DNA from: Flammeovirga yaeyamensis
GTDB lineage: Bacteria; Bacteroidota; Bacteroidia; Cytophagales; Flammeovirgaceae
Length of the DNA: 64,000 bases
Assembly (NCBI RefSeq): GCF_018736045.1
Contig: NZ_CP076132.1
Location: 2,837,501 to 2,901,500 of the forward strand
Direction: 5' to 3'
Below the pieces are notes generated by a model, which was given only the letters and a program-made list of their open reading frames with translations, did no database searches and was not told where the DNA came from. Numbering within the stretch: the first letter of the stretch is position 1; each line of letters opens with the position of its first letter. A program made the position numbers and the translations under genes. This document shows, one piece after another, positions 28,101-36,595 of this stretch.

Positions 28101-28226
28101 AATAAAAGGATCTACAAATTCTGAGTTCGATTTAGGTAAGACTTCTTTACTCGCCTTTTGATTTAATTGTGATACGCAACTAAACAGTAGTGGTATCAAG
28201 CTGATAGTGATGAAAACTTTACGCAT
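25191..28226 (-). CDS. GH92 alpha-mannosidase lipoprotein with C-terminal accessory domains
   Basis: GH92 enzymes are calcium-dependent exo-alpha-mannosidases that trim high-mannose N-glycans. The lipoprotein signal ends LLFSC. The catalytic part (about residues 40-770) has the signatures FVDPFIGTSAHGHTFPG, FSHTHLSGTGGGDYGD, WDTFRATHPLF and CGNEDCGQMSAWYVFSAMG. Two extra domains follow: a chitobiase C-terminal-like domain (about 785-860, YYTLDGSIPTA) and a discoidin-like F5/8 domain to residue 1011. Its start is 24 bases downstream of the GH20 stop. Lipid anchoring at the cell surface or in the periplasm is implied. The exact linkage cleaved (1,2, 1,3 or 1,6) cannot be read from sequence. Confidence 0.94.
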   Translation of the reverse strand: MRKVFITISLIPLLFSCVSQLNQKASKEVLPKSNSEFVDPFIGTSAHGHTFPGATVPFGMVQLSPDTGIEGWDWCSGYHSSDNSIMGFSHTHLSGTGGGDYGDILLMPAVGDVKTEAGSKKNPDEGYRSRFEKVKEEASPGFYSVFLEDYDITAELTATTRVGVHQYHFPASDNAHIILDLKHGISDSARETWFEVTSDNEIVGLRRSSGWARDQYVYFVAQFSKPFKSVQGIKSGMQLTETKKLDGEDVKAVINYTTEEGEAIVVNVAISGVSVEGARKNLEAEVQGFDFNKVREQAKQTWDQKLSKIQVEGGDQVNKTIFYTALYHSLIAPNVYMDVDHQYRGMDHKIHKAEGFTHYTLFSLWDTFRATHPLFTLIAPEENNDFIQSMLVKYEQSGQLPVWELSANETGTMIGFHSAPVIADAILKGQAKFDKELAYKAMVAAAEDPRRGLNWFNEEGFIPVEKEANAVSKGVEYAYDMWVVAQVAKELGKMDDYKKYSNRALNYKQLFDKNTGFLRGKNMYGAWDEPFDPMAISLLGAGNYTEGNAWHYNFFAPQDINGLIDLHGGDQKFIDKIDHMFKQEAVNDNHMAHDVTGLIGQYAQGNEPSHHVIYLYNYAGEPWKTQSRIRQVMDEMYTSERDGLCGNEDCGQMSAWYVFSAMGFYPVNPADGNYAIGSPIFGKVTIHLDNGNDFVITADQSSPTNEYIQSAAFDGQAYNKTYITHDQIEKGGILSFKMGENKSNWGAEVAARPTSHAIPLDEVESILETKEVVYRPYVTNSSVIFNGETTVEFKDVTPNVSIYYTLDGSIPTATSPKFSEAFTLNQSTLVKAIAIDPNGVSSKVSKFAFKKAFYNTGGEFPKLSINYEKNATYDAGENGILNGIYASDNLRDGKWDGVSGQNFEVVIDLGKDEELHQVSIGFLENTSSWVFLPNKVEFFVSEDGKEFTSLGVESTEMPNDHPIIGVTRFAKEIKGNYRYVKVVAIPFEALPVWHSGAGNAPWMFTDEIVVE

Positions 28227-28250
28227 TCTTAGATTTATATTAGACTATTC

Positions 28251-30443
28251 TTATTCTATTATCAATTCATCGATCATCATCCAAGCGGGCTTGCCTGCAC
28301 CTCCGTGGTTTTTAGGTAAAACACCAGGATGTTCGATAATGATTTCGATTCCTCTCACCTCTTTTAGAGGCTTTTTAAATTTTAAAGTAAACTGATTTTT
28401 ATTTAGATCAACCACCTTTTCTACTTTAAACTTCTTTGAGACATCTTTATATTTTGACCCATCAATACTTACTAAGACTTTGAACGAATTTGGAGACATG
28501 ATCCAAGATCCTAATTCATCATACGCATCAAACGTAATACTGTTTAGTTCTTGAGATTCTTCCCATGTTAAAACAGCTTGTAGGTTCTGTCCGTTAAATC
28601 CTATCCATGTACCATCTTGAAATTTCTCTCCTCCAATAATTGAATTATTTAAAGAAGCTGCTCCACCATTGATATAAGGCTTAGAAGGCTCCTCAATCAA
28701 TTTAATTGATGCTGAGTTCCCTTTATGTAATTGGAATGTTTTTAAAATTGGATCGCCTAATGCTTTCCCATTTCTAAAACCTTGGAAAATGATATCACCA
28801 GATTTTTCTACTTTTACAGGCTTAGTATACAACTGGAATTCACCCTTACTCCCTACTTTATACTTTATCTCAAGTTTATCAGATAATTTATTGGCTGATA
28901 ACATAATATCTCCATCTTTCATGGATGTACTCACCTCCATCAATACTTCTGATGGACCATAATTCACTCCCAATTGATCTAAAATTGGATATTGGAGATC
29001 TAATCTTTCTTCAAATTCTTTTAAACCATTCTCTTTTGTACCTGTCCATAATGCTTCTGAGAAAGCCAATGCACGAGGGAATATCATAAAGTCTGCTCTA
29101 TCTTGATCTGGAATTCTTTCTGTCCAAACCGTAAATTCACTTCCCAAAACATGCTGTGCTTCTTCTTTATTTAAATCACTTGGCGTTGGGTTAAAAGCAT
29201 ATAATTGTGCAACGTCTGTTGTGGCAATATCATAATCAAAATAACAACAAGCAGTTGGAGATGCAATTACATCATTTCCCATTTTGGCAATTTTGCTAAC
29301 AGCGTCTTTGTCGTGCCAATCTCTCCATAGTTGTACAGTGGCAGTAGATGATAAACCTCCTTCAAGGATCTCATCCCATCCTGTAATTTTCTTACCCAAT
29401 TTGTTGACCATCTTTTCTACTCTATGGATAAAGTAACTTTGCAATTCATGCTCGTCTGCAAGGTTTTCTTGTTTGATTTTCAACTGACACTTATCGCATT
29501 CTTTCCATCTAGTTTTAGGACACTCATCCCCTCCTAAGTGGAAATATGTTGATGGGAACAATGGAATAATTTCTTCCAAAATATCTTCTATAAAAGTATA
29601 TACTTGTTCATCTCCTGCACAAAGCACATCCTCACTCACACCCCAACGATTCCAAACTTCGAAAGGTCCTTCTGTACAAGCTAATTCAGGATAAGAAGCT
29701 AAAGCACCTAACATATGTCCGGGCATATCAATTTCTGGAATCACTTCAATTCCTCTTGCGGTAGCATAAGCTACAACTTCTTTAATATCATCTTGAGTGT
29801 AAAATCCACCATAACGAGAACCATCTCTTTCTGTTCTCCAAGCACCAATTTCAGTTAATTTGGGATATTTTTTTATCTCAATTCTCCATCCTTGGTCCTC
29901 AGTTAAGTGCCAGTGGAATTTATTGAGTTTATATTTTGTCATTAGATCCAAGTAGCGTTTCACTTCTTCAACAGTGAAAAAATGTCTACTTACATCCAAC
30001 ATCATTCCTCTCCATTCATATTTTGGAGAATCACTAATGTCAACACACTTTACAGTATTGTTTAAGCCAATCAGTTGTAATAATGTGGCTAAACCGTTTC
30101 TTAATCCAAATTCTGTATTTGCTGTAATGTCAATAGAACTTTCTTGAACTGTGAGTTTATAAGCTTCTTCTCCAAGATTAAATTCATTGATTATGTGAAG
30201 TGTTATATCTCCGTATTCTTTATCAGTTTCTGTGATTGAAACATTATTTTGTTTTTGAATTTCTTGAATATAGTAGTCTACATCAAGTTCTGAATTTCCT
30301 TTTGATAATGTTGTCTTTGGTGATAATGTAAAAGATCCCTCTCCCCATTTAATATTTTGAGGCATAGGAATTAAAGATGTTTCTTGTGCAAAAACATGTA
30401 GTGATAGTGGTAATATTAAGATGTACAGTAATAAAAATCTCAT
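28251..30443 (-). CDS. GH20 beta-N-acetylhexosaminidase, exported
   Basis: The enzyme removes terminal beta-linked GlcNAc or GalNAc with substrate-assisted catalysis. A GH20b domain (about residues 25-145) precedes the catalytic barrel, which contains YEWRGMMLDVSRHF, HWHLTEDQGWRIE, EIDMPGHMLG and HLGGDECP with the catalytic pair Asp306-Glu307. A discoidin-like domain closes the protein. I choose ATG 30443 because it gives the signal peptide MRFLLLYILILPLSLHVFAQ; the frame extends to 30527 but that part overlaps the intercistronic hairpin at 30481. Located between two GH92 genes. Confidence 0.94.
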   Translation of the reverse strand: MRFLLLYILILPLSLHVFAQETSLIPMPQNIKWGEGSFTLSPKTTLSKGNSELDVDYYIQEIQKQNNVSITETDKEYGDITLHIINEFNLGEEAYKLTVQESSIDITANTEFGLRNGLATLLQLIGLNNTVKCVDISDSPKYEWRGMMLDVSRHFFTVEEVKRYLDLMTKYKLNKFHWHLTEDQGWRIEIKKYPKLTEIGAWRTERDGSRYGGFYTQDDIKEVVAYATARGIEVIPEIDMPGHMLGALASYPELACTEGPFEVWNRWGVSEDVLCAGDEQVYTFIEDILEEIIPLFPSTYFHLGGDECPKTRWKECDKCQLKIKQENLADEHELQSYFIHRVEKMVNKLGKKITGWDEILEGGLSSTATVQLWRDWHDKDAVSKIAKMGNDVIASPTACCYFDYDIATTDVAQLYAFNPTPSDLNKEEAQHVLGSEFTVWTERIPDQDRADFMIFPRALAFSEALWTGTKENGLKEFEERLDLQYPILDQLGVNYGPSEVLMEVSTSMKDGDIMLSANKLSDKLEIKYKVGSKGEFQLYTKPVKVEKSGDIIFQGFRNGKALGDPILKTFQLHKGNSASIKLIEEPSKPYINGGAASLNNSIIGGEKFQDGTWIGFNGQNLQAVLTWEESQELNSITFDAYDELGSWIMSPNSFKVLVSIDGSKYKDVSKKFKVEKVVDLNKNQFTLKFKKPLKEVRGIEIIIEHPGVLPKNHGGAGKPAWMMIDELIIE

Positions 30444-30480
30444 TTCTTTAGAGGTTAAGTTGGTTGTTAGCTTACGATTT

Positions 30481-30542
30481 GATAAAGAAGCGGTCTCATA
30501 AATCATATCTTTTATGATGAGATTCATGAGACTGCTCTTATC
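30481..30542 (-). other. Long intercistronic hairpin within the glycan operon
   Basis: Between the GH92 gene that stops at 30569 and the GH20 start lies an imperfect 62-base hairpin. GCGGTCTCAT (30490-30499) pairs with ATGAGACTGC (30526-30535) with one G-U pair; GA/TC and GATAA/TTATC extend it outward with two bulged A. An inner stem ATCATA (30502-30507) with TATGAT (30513-30518) forms in the loop. There is no U run, so it is not a simple terminator. It could stabilise the upstream mRNA or be a processing site. Confidence 0.55.
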
Positions 30543-30568
30543 TATATTTTATCATTCAAATCGAATGA

Positions 30569-32776
30569 TTATTTTACAAATTCTAATGTACCTCCCTGCA
30601 TTAAGTCGGCATTTGCGATTTGATATCCTTTGATTTCTTTTCCGTTGAAAACAACTTTAGAAACTGTAGGACTATCTTTTGTTTGATGACCGATAACAGT
30701 TAGAGTCTTGCCATTTGATAAATGAACCACTGCTTTCGGGAATAATGGTGTACCTAAATCATATACTCCATTACCTGGGTTTACTGGATAAATACCCAAT
30801 GAACTAAGGATAAACCATGATGACATTTGACCACAATCCTCATTACCACAAACACCGTCAGGAGTTGATTTGTACTGAGTATTCATGATTTTGTTAATCA
30901 TCTTTTGTGCTTTATGCGGCTTATTGATGTAGTTATATAAATACGCCACGTGGTGAGAAGGTTCGTTACCATGTGCGTACTGACCAATCATACCAGTTGA
31001 GAAGATTGGAAGGTTATCTTCTGGAGTCGGGTAATAAGAGAACATCGAATCTAATTTTTGTTCGAAACGATCTGCTCCACCCATTGCATCAATTAAACCA
31101 TCTACGTTTTGTGGAACATAGAAAAAGTATTGCCAAGCATTACTTTCACAGAAGTGATCTGTGTATTCTTTCGCAATAAAGTGCTCAATGAACTTTCCAT
31201 TTTTGTCTTTTGGACGCATAAATGTAGATTCATTATCATAATGATGTCTCCAGTTCTCTGCTCTTTTAGCAAAGTATTTGTAATCATCTTCTTTACCTAA
31301 AGCTTTTGCAAACTCCGCAATACACCAATCGTCGTAAGCATATTCCAATGTCTTAGAAACCGACCAGTTTTCGTGATCATAATTCAATGGAACATATCCT
31401 AGCTTGATGTAATCTTCCATAGAATCACCTTCTTTGTTCATTGCAGATGCTTTACAAGCTTCATACGCTTTTTCAACATCAAAATCTCTAATACCTTTGA
31501 AGTAAGCATCAGTGATTACTGGAACTGCATGATAACCAATCATCATATTCGTTTCGTTACCTTTCATCGACCAAACTGGTAAAAGACCTGTTTCATCATA
31601 ATGAGATAAGAACGAATTAATCATATCAGGAACACGTTCAGCATGAATCATTGTGTACAATGGATGAGCGGCTCTGTAAGTATCCCATAAAGAGAATGTA
31701 TCGTATTTTTTATAACCTTTCGCCACATGATTCTTTTGATCAGCACCTTTATAACCACCATCAACATCAGATAGTAAGGTTGGAGCTAAAAGTGATTGAT
31801 ACATTGCTGTGTAAAATACTTTTTTATGCTCCTCATTAGGAGTTGTCACTTCAATTTTTGATAGTTCATTATTCCACTTTTCTGAAGCTTCATTTTTCAC
31901 TAAATCAAAATCCCAAGACGTATTCTCAGCCGCTAAATTCTTTTCTGCACCTTCAATAGAAGCATTAGATAAACCGACTTTAACTAAGATTACATTCTTA
32001 TTATCATCTGTTTTGAAGTTGAAATAACCTCTTGTTTTCTTCGCTTGAATTTCGTTTCCATCAACAATCTGAAGTTTCTTTGGGTCTTCAGAATTCATCA
32101 ATTCATAAGAATCGATAGGAGCTGAAAATTCGGCTACGAAATACTCTCTTTGAACAGCTGCCCATCCAGAAGAAAATCTATAACCAACAATTTTTTTATT
32201 ATTGATTACTTTGATGTACGTATCTGTAGGTCCATCCCAGTTTAATGAGTATCCAAGATTAAAGATAATCTGAGATTTATCGTCTTTAGGGAAAGTATAT
32301 TTATGGAAACCTGTTCTATCAGTAGCAGTTAATTCTGCTTTGATATTGTAATCCAAAAGGTCTACAGTGTAATACCCTGGCTCTGCATGTTCTTTATCGT
32401 GAGAGAATAAAGAAACGGGTCTTTCGTATCCAGCTTCTACCACAACTCTATCACTTTTACCATTTCTTGGAGTCACAAGGATATCATATAAATCTCCAGC
32501 TCCTGTACCTGAAAGGTGAGTATGTGAAAAACCTGCAATCGTAGAATCTGGCCAGAAATAACCTGCAATTCTGTCCCAACCAGAGATACCATTGTCTGGT
32601 GATAATTGAACCATACCGTGTGGTACCGTTGCCCCTGGGTATGTATTACCAGGTCCGTCTGTACCTACAAATGGATTAACATAAGATGTATATTTAACTG
32701 GCTCTTGTTTTTGCTCGTTAGTAGTGCAACCCCATATTGTCAATAAGAATAAAGGGAATAAATATTTAATTTTCAT
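30569..32776 (-). CDS. GH92 alpha-mannosidase lipoprotein
   Basis: A second GH92 enzyme of 735 residues, without the extra C-terminal domains of the first. The lipobox is TIWGC near residue 17. Signatures: YVNPFVGTDGPGNTYPG, FSHTHLSGTGAGDLYD, WDTYRAAHPLYTM, GNEPSHHVAYLYNY and CGNEDCGQMSSWFILSSLG. Divergence from the 1011-residue paralogue suggests a different mannose linkage. Its ATG is 26 bases after the stop of the glycosylasparaginase gene, so the two are cotranscribed. GH92 enzymes often act in series on one glycan. Confidence 0.94.
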   Translation of the reverse strand: MKIKYLFPLFLLTIWGCTTNEQKQEPVKYTSYVNPFVGTDGPGNTYPGATVPHGMVQLSPDNGISGWDRIAGYFWPDSTIAGFSHTHLSGTGAGDLYDILVTPRNGKSDRVVVEAGYERPVSLFSHDKEHAEPGYYTVDLLDYNIKAELTATDRTGFHKYTFPKDDKSQIIFNLGYSLNWDGPTDTYIKVINNKKIVGYRFSSGWAAVQREYFVAEFSAPIDSYELMNSEDPKKLQIVDGNEIQAKKTRGYFNFKTDDNKNVILVKVGLSNASIEGAEKNLAAENTSWDFDLVKNEASEKWNNELSKIEVTTPNEEHKKVFYTAMYQSLLAPTLLSDVDGGYKGADQKNHVAKGYKKYDTFSLWDTYRAAHPLYTMIHAERVPDMINSFLSHYDETGLLPVWSMKGNETNMMIGYHAVPVITDAYFKGIRDFDVEKAYEACKASAMNKEGDSMEDYIKLGYVPLNYDHENWSVSKTLEYAYDDWCIAEFAKALGKEDDYKYFAKRAENWRHHYDNESTFMRPKDKNGKFIEHFIAKEYTDHFCESNAWQYFFYVPQNVDGLIDAMGGADRFEQKLDSMFSYYPTPEDNLPIFSTGMIGQYAHGNEPSHHVAYLYNYINKPHKAQKMINKIMNTQYKSTPDGVCGNEDCGQMSSWFILSSLGIYPVNPGNGVYDLGTPLFPKAVVHLSNGKTLTVIGHQTKDSPTVSKVVFNGKEIKGYQIANADLMQGGTLEFVK

Positions 32777-32802
32777 ATCGTAGTTGTAAGGTCATTTATT
32801 AT

Positions 32803-33783
32803 TTACCATTCCATTTTAAATGGAGAATCTTCCATTCTATTTCCATCTTTACTATCTACAACAGCAAAGTTGAAACCGTTACGGATACTGTACCCTCCGT
32901 ACTCTCCGTCTTTATTTAATGCCAAGAATCCTACTTGTAGATTCTCTAATTTATTTTGATGCGTCTTGATGATTCTTTTCACAACAATCTCACAAGCTTC
33001 TGCAGGCGATTTACCATTACGCATTTGTTCAACTACCATTGCTGAACCTGCTGTTCTGATAACTGCTTCACCTAAACCTGTTGCACATGCAGCTCCAATT
33101 TCACCATCCACAAATAAACCAGCTCCAATCAAAGGAGAATCACCCACTCTACCATGCATCTTATAAGCAGCACCTGATGTAGTACAAGCACCTGCTAAAT
33201 TGCCTTTTGCATCTAAAGCTAAAGCTCCAATTGTATCGTGATTTTCGATGTTAATTACAGGCTTATATTCTGATTTTTTCAACCATTCTTTCCAATCTGC
33301 TTCTGATTTTTCTGTAAGAAGGTTTTCTTCTTTAAAACCATTTTCCAATGCAAATTGCTTTGCACCTTTCCCTACAATCATAGCGTGAGGCGTTTTTTCC
33401 ATCACTAATCTTGCTACAGAAATTGGGTGTTTAATATCCTGTAAAAAGGCAACAGCACCACATTCGTAGGCATGATTCATGATACATGCATCCAATGTCA
33501 CTTTTCCTTCTCTATCGGGTAATCCACCATATCCAACACTTCTTTCGTTAGGATCACCTTCAGGAACTCTAACTCCAGCTTCTACAGCATCTAAAGCGGC
33601 TCCACCTTCTCCTAAGATTTTCCATCCTGCTTCATTTGCCCCAAATCCGTGATTCCATGTTGAAATCATTACTGGCTTGTTTCCTTTTCTTTTTCCTGCG
33701 AAAGATATTGTAGATAATTGAGGGGTTAACAAAGCTGCCGATGTTAACGCCGAAAACTTCAAAAAGTCTCTTCTGCTACGCAT
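32803..33783 (-). CDS. N4-(beta-N-acetylglucosaminyl)-L-asparaginase, exported
   Basis: Glycosylasparaginase hydrolyses the GlcNAc-Asn bond that links N-glycans to protein. It is an N-terminal nucleophile hydrolase made as a precursor that cuts itself before the Thr. Thr184 in the motif NHDTIGALALD is the expected nucleophile, and TTSGAAYKMHGRVGDSP, GAACATGLGEAVIRT and GVRVPEGDP match the family. A twin-arginine-like signal (RSRRDFLKFSALTSAALL) implies export already folded, which suits a self-processing enzyme. It is the first gene of the four-gene glycan unit. Length 326 is normal. Confidence 0.93.
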   Translation of the reverse strand: MRSRRDFLKFSALTSAALLTPQLSTISFAGKRKGNKPVMISTWNHGFGANEAGWKILGEGGAALDAVEAGVRVPEGDPNERSVGYGGLPDREGKVTLDACIMNHAYECGAVAFLQDIKHPISVARLVMEKTPHAMIVGKGAKQFALENGFKEENLLTEKSEADWKEWLKKSEYKPVINIENHDTIGALALDAKGNLAGACTTSGAAYKMHGRVGDSPLIGAGLFVDGEIGAACATGLGEAVIRTAGSAMVVEQMRNGKSPAEACEIVVKRIIKTHQNKLENLQVGFLALNKDGEYGGYSIRNGFNFAVVDSKDGNRMEDSPFKMEW

Positions 33784-34109
33784 AATATAGGTATCGATTG
33801 AATATAGTTAATGTGTGATCTTGACGTGTCAAAAATACACATTCAAGCAGATATACGCATAAAAACGCACAAACAAGCTAAAACAAATCATAATTATTAA
33901 CAATATCGTGCAAGTTTATGAAGCGTTCGGATCTCAAATTCTAACAATGCAAAACATATTAGACGTAGGATTTGTCGATTTAATAATATCCTGCTAACTT
34001 ATGTAAGACCAAAAACATTTTATTACTATTCTGATTTTAATGTATATCAAATACTAACCTACTTGATAAAATAGATATCAGAATATGAATATTAACCAAT
34101 AAACACTGT
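33784..34109. other. Divergent control region of the glycan operon and carboxylase gene
   Basis: These 326 bases separate two divergent units. On the minus strand an exact -7 element TATTTTTG (plus 33830-33837) lies about 47 bases before the glycosylasparaginase start and overlaps the small inverted repeat at 33821-33832. No gene or RNA is visible. Confidence 0.5.
33821..33837 (-). promoter_or_regulatory. Candidate promoter element with overlapping inverted repeat
   Basis: TTGAC (33821-33825) and GTCAA (33828-33832) are inverted copies two bases apart and overlap the minus-strand -7 match TATTTTTG. A protein bound there would cover the transcription start of the glycan operon. Short repeats of this size arise by chance, so support is weak. 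Confidence 0.35.
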
Positions 34110-35726
34110 ATGAATTCAACTTCGTCCACTTTAAACACACTTTTTCACCAACTTCAATCTAAACGAGAAAACACATTTCTTGGAGGAGGTGAGAAAAAGA
34201 TTGCTAAACACAAATCAAAAGGCAAATTAACTGCAAGAGAGCGTGTTGATCTTTTATTAGATCAACCTAATGATGCTATAGAAATTGGTACGTTTACCGC
34301 TTACAATATGTACGAAGAGCACGGTGGTTGTCCTTCAGCAGGAGTTGTTGTTAAACTAGGGAAAGTCAGCAACAGATTATGTGTAATCGTAGCAAACGAT
34401 GCCACTGTGAAAGCTGGTGCTTGGTTTCCACTAACTGGAAAGAAGAATTTAAGAGCACAAGAAATTGCTATTGAAAACAACATTCCAATCATTTATCTAG
34501 TAGATAGTGCCGGGGTGTATTTACCTATGCAAGATGAAATTTTCCCTGATAAAGAACATTTTGGTAGAATTTTTAGAAATAATGCTGTGATGTCTGCTCA
34601 AGGTATCCCTCAAATTGCTGCAATAATGGGCAGTTGTGTTGCCGGAGGTGCTTATTTACCAATTATGAGTGATGAAGCTTTAATTGTCGATGGCACAGGA
34701 TCTGTATTCCTTGCTGGTTCTTATTTGGTAAAATCGGCTATTGGAGAATCTATTGATAATGAAACACTTGGTGGTGCAACAACACATTGTGAAATATCTG
34801 GAGTGACCGATTATAAATGTGAAAATGATGAGGCTTGTCTTCAACAAATAAAAGATTTAGTAGATAAAATGGGGCATTCACCTTTTTCTAATTTTAATAA
34901 GAAAGAAGCCCTGTTACCTAACAAATCACTTGATGATCTTGAAAGTGTTTTTCCGGAAGACCGAACTAAACCCTACAATATGATTGAAATTATTGAGCGT
35001 TTGGTCGACGAATCTATATTTGAACAATATAAAGAAGGTTACGGTCAATCCATGCTTTGTGGTTATGCTAGAATAGAAGGTTGGGCTGTTGGAATTGTCG
35101 CGAATCAAAGGACGATAGTCAAGAATAAGAAAGGTGAAATGCAAATGGGTGGAGTAATCTACTCGGATGCAGCAGACAAGGCTGCTCGGTTTATCATGAA
35201 TTGTAACCAAAAGAAAATCCCGCTTTTATTTATTCATGATGTCACTGGCTTTATGGTTGGATCAAGATCTGAACACGGAGGCATTATAAAAGATGGGGCC
35301 AAAATGGTCAATGCCATGAGTAATTCTGTGGTTCCAAAATTCTCTTTGGTAATAGGCAATTCTTATGGAGCAGGTAATTATGCAATGTGTGGTAAAGCTT
35401 ATGATCCACGATTAATGTTGGCTTGGCCAACATCAAAAATTGCAGTGATGTCTGGAAAATCAGCTGCTACTACCCTTTTACAAATCAAATTATCTTCATT
35501 GAAAAGTCAGGGTAAAGTGTTAAGTGAAGCAGAGGAAAAATCGCTATTTGATGAAATCAAAGATAAATATGACGAACAGTTGTCACCCTACTATGCTGCT
35601 GCTCGATTATGGGTAGATGAGATTATTCTTCCTGAAGAAACACGGAAATATATTTCTACAGGTATTGAAGCGGCTAATCAAAAAGTAAATGATCAGCCCT
35701 ATACATTAGGAGTAATTCAAACCTAG
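34110..35726 (+). CDS. Acyl-CoA carboxylase carboxyltransferase (beta) subunit
   Basis: The subunit moves carboxyl from biotin to an acyl-CoA. Conserved carboxyltransferase motifs are present: KGKLTARERVDLLLD, VIVANDATVKAGAWFPLT, IIYLVDSAGVYLPMQDE, MGSCVAGGAYLPIMSDE and GNSYGAGNYAMCGKAYDPR. The middle sequence most resembles the methylcrotonyl-CoA carboxylase beta subunit of leucine breakdown, though propionyl-CoA-type enzymes are close. At 538 residues it has full length. No biotin carboxylase or other leucine pathway gene is nearby, so substrate remains an inference. Confidence 0.85.
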   Translation: MNSTSSTLNTLFHQLQSKRENTFLGGGEKKIAKHKSKGKLTARERVDLLLDQPNDAIEIGTFTAYNMYEEHGGCPSAGVVVKLGKVSNRLCVIVANDATVKAGAWFPLTGKKNLRAQEIAIENNIPIIYLVDSAGVYLPMQDEIFPDKEHFGRIFRNNAVMSAQGIPQIAAIMGSCVAGGAYLPIMSDEALIVDGTGSVFLAGSYLVKSAIGESIDNETLGGATTHCEISGVTDYKCENDEACLQQIKDLVDKMGHSPFSNFNKKEALLPNKSLDDLESVFPEDRTKPYNMIEIIERLVDESIFEQYKEGYGQSMLCGYARIEGWAVGIVANQRTIVKNKKGEMQMGGVIYSDAADKAARFIMNCNQKKIPLLFIHDVTGFMVGSRSEHGGIIKDGAKMVNAMSNSVVPKFSLVIGNSYGAGNYAMCGKAYDPRLMLAWPTSKIAVMSGKSAATTLLQIKLSSLKSQGKVLSEAEEKSLFDEIKDKYDEQLSPYYAAARLWVDEIILPEETRKYISTGIEAANQKVNDQPYTLGVIQT

Positions 35727-35731
35727 TTTTT

Positions 35732-35749
35732 TGTTTGGGATCCCAAACA
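35732..35749. other. Perfect 18-base palindrome after the carboxylase gene
   Basis: TGTTTGGGATCCCAAACA is a gapless perfect palindrome five bases after the carboxylase stop. It lacks a following T tract on either strand, so it is a poor terminator. It could bind a dimeric regulator or form a seven-base-pair hairpin in RNA. Confidence 0.45.
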
Positions 35750-35766
35750 GAATTGTTTAAAACCGA

Positions 35767-35802
35767 AAGAGGCTTTCATAACCGAAGTTATGAAAGCCTC
35801 TT
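35767..35802 (-). terminator. Terminator of the ribosomal protein operon with UUCG tetraloop
   Basis: A perfect 16-base stem (35767-35782 with 35787-35802) is closed by C-UUCG-G on the minus strand, an especially stable loop. It lies about 60 bases after the rplI stop at 35863. Confidence 0.88.
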
Positions 35803-35862
35803 AAGGAAAAAACTCAAAGTGATAAGATTGCTGCCTAACGGCAGTAAATTCTTAAACTTTAA

Positions 35863-36306
35863 TTATGCAGTAACTACTTCTAAAGCAATTTCGTGCTGAA
35901 CTTCTTTGTGAAGATCAAGTGTTGCAGTGTATTCACCAACCATACGGATTTCAGAGTTGAAACCAATACGCTTACGGTCAATATCAAAACCTTGAGCTTT
36001 CAAAGCGTCAGAAACTTGCAATGGAGTAACTGCACCAAATATTTTACCACTCTCACCTGCTTTAGCAGAAAGAGTTAATTTCAAGTCGCCAATTTTAGCT
36101 GCCAACTCTTCAGCATCTTGCTTCACTTTTTCTAATTTGTGAGCTGCTTGCTTGATTTCCTCGTTTCTCATGCTAATGTTAGCTTCAGTAGCTAAGATAG
36201 CGAAGTTTTGAGGGATCAAGTAGTTTCTACCATATCCAGGTTTAACGGAAACAATGTCGTTTTTGTAACCTAAACCTTTGATATCTGTTTTCAAAATTAC
36301 TTCCAT
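35863..36306 (-). CDS. rplI: 50S ribosomal protein L9
   Basis: The N-terminal RNA-binding domain is clear: MEVILKTDIKGLGYKNDIVSV, followed by KPGYGRNYLIPQNFAILAT. A long helix and the C-terminal domain (FGAVTPLQVSDALKAQG) complete the normal 147 residues. L9 binds 23S rRNA and helps keep the reading frame. Third gene of the rpsF-rpsR-rplI unit. Confidence 0.97.
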   Translation of the reverse strand: MEVILKTDIKGLGYKNDIVSVKPGYGRNYLIPQNFAILATEANISMRNEEIKQAAHKLEKVKQDAEELAAKIGDLKLTLSAKAGESGKIFGAVTPLQVSDALKAQGFDIDRKRIGFNSEIRMVGEYTATLDLHKEVQHEIALEVVTA

Positions 36307-36340
36307 GATAAGGATAAATTTTTAATATCTAAAATTAAGA

Positions 36341-36595
36341 TTACTTTAAACCGTCTGCTACGTAAGGTAGAAGAGCAAGTTGACGAGCACGTTTTACAGA
36401 TGTAGCAATTTTCTTTTGGAATTTTTGCGAGTTACCTGTAATACGACGAGGTAAAATTTTACCTTGCTCATTTAAGAATTTTAATAAGAATTCAGGATCC
36501 TTATAATCGATGTATTTTACACCGTACTTTGTGAAGCGGCAGTACTTTTTAGTACGCTCTTGTCTTCTGTTGATAGGTTCGTTTTGGAGACTCAT
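36341..36595 (-). CDS. rpsR: 30S ribosomal protein S18
   Basis: The 84-residue sequence has the S18 core [19 protein letters not shown] and [18 protein letters not shown], with [13 protein letters not shown] at the end. S18 pairs with S6 on the platform of the small subunit. Its ATG shares one base with the rpsF stop codon. Confidence 0.97.
   Translation of the reverse strand: MSLQNEPINRRQERTKKYCRFTKYGVKYIDYKDPEFLLKFLNEQGKILPRRITGNSQKFQKKIATSVKRARQLALLPYVADGLK

Noticed and set aside
34926-35210. Minus-strand ORF of 94 codons inside the carboxylase gene
   Set aside because: Antisense to conserved carboxyltransferase motifs, without coding features.
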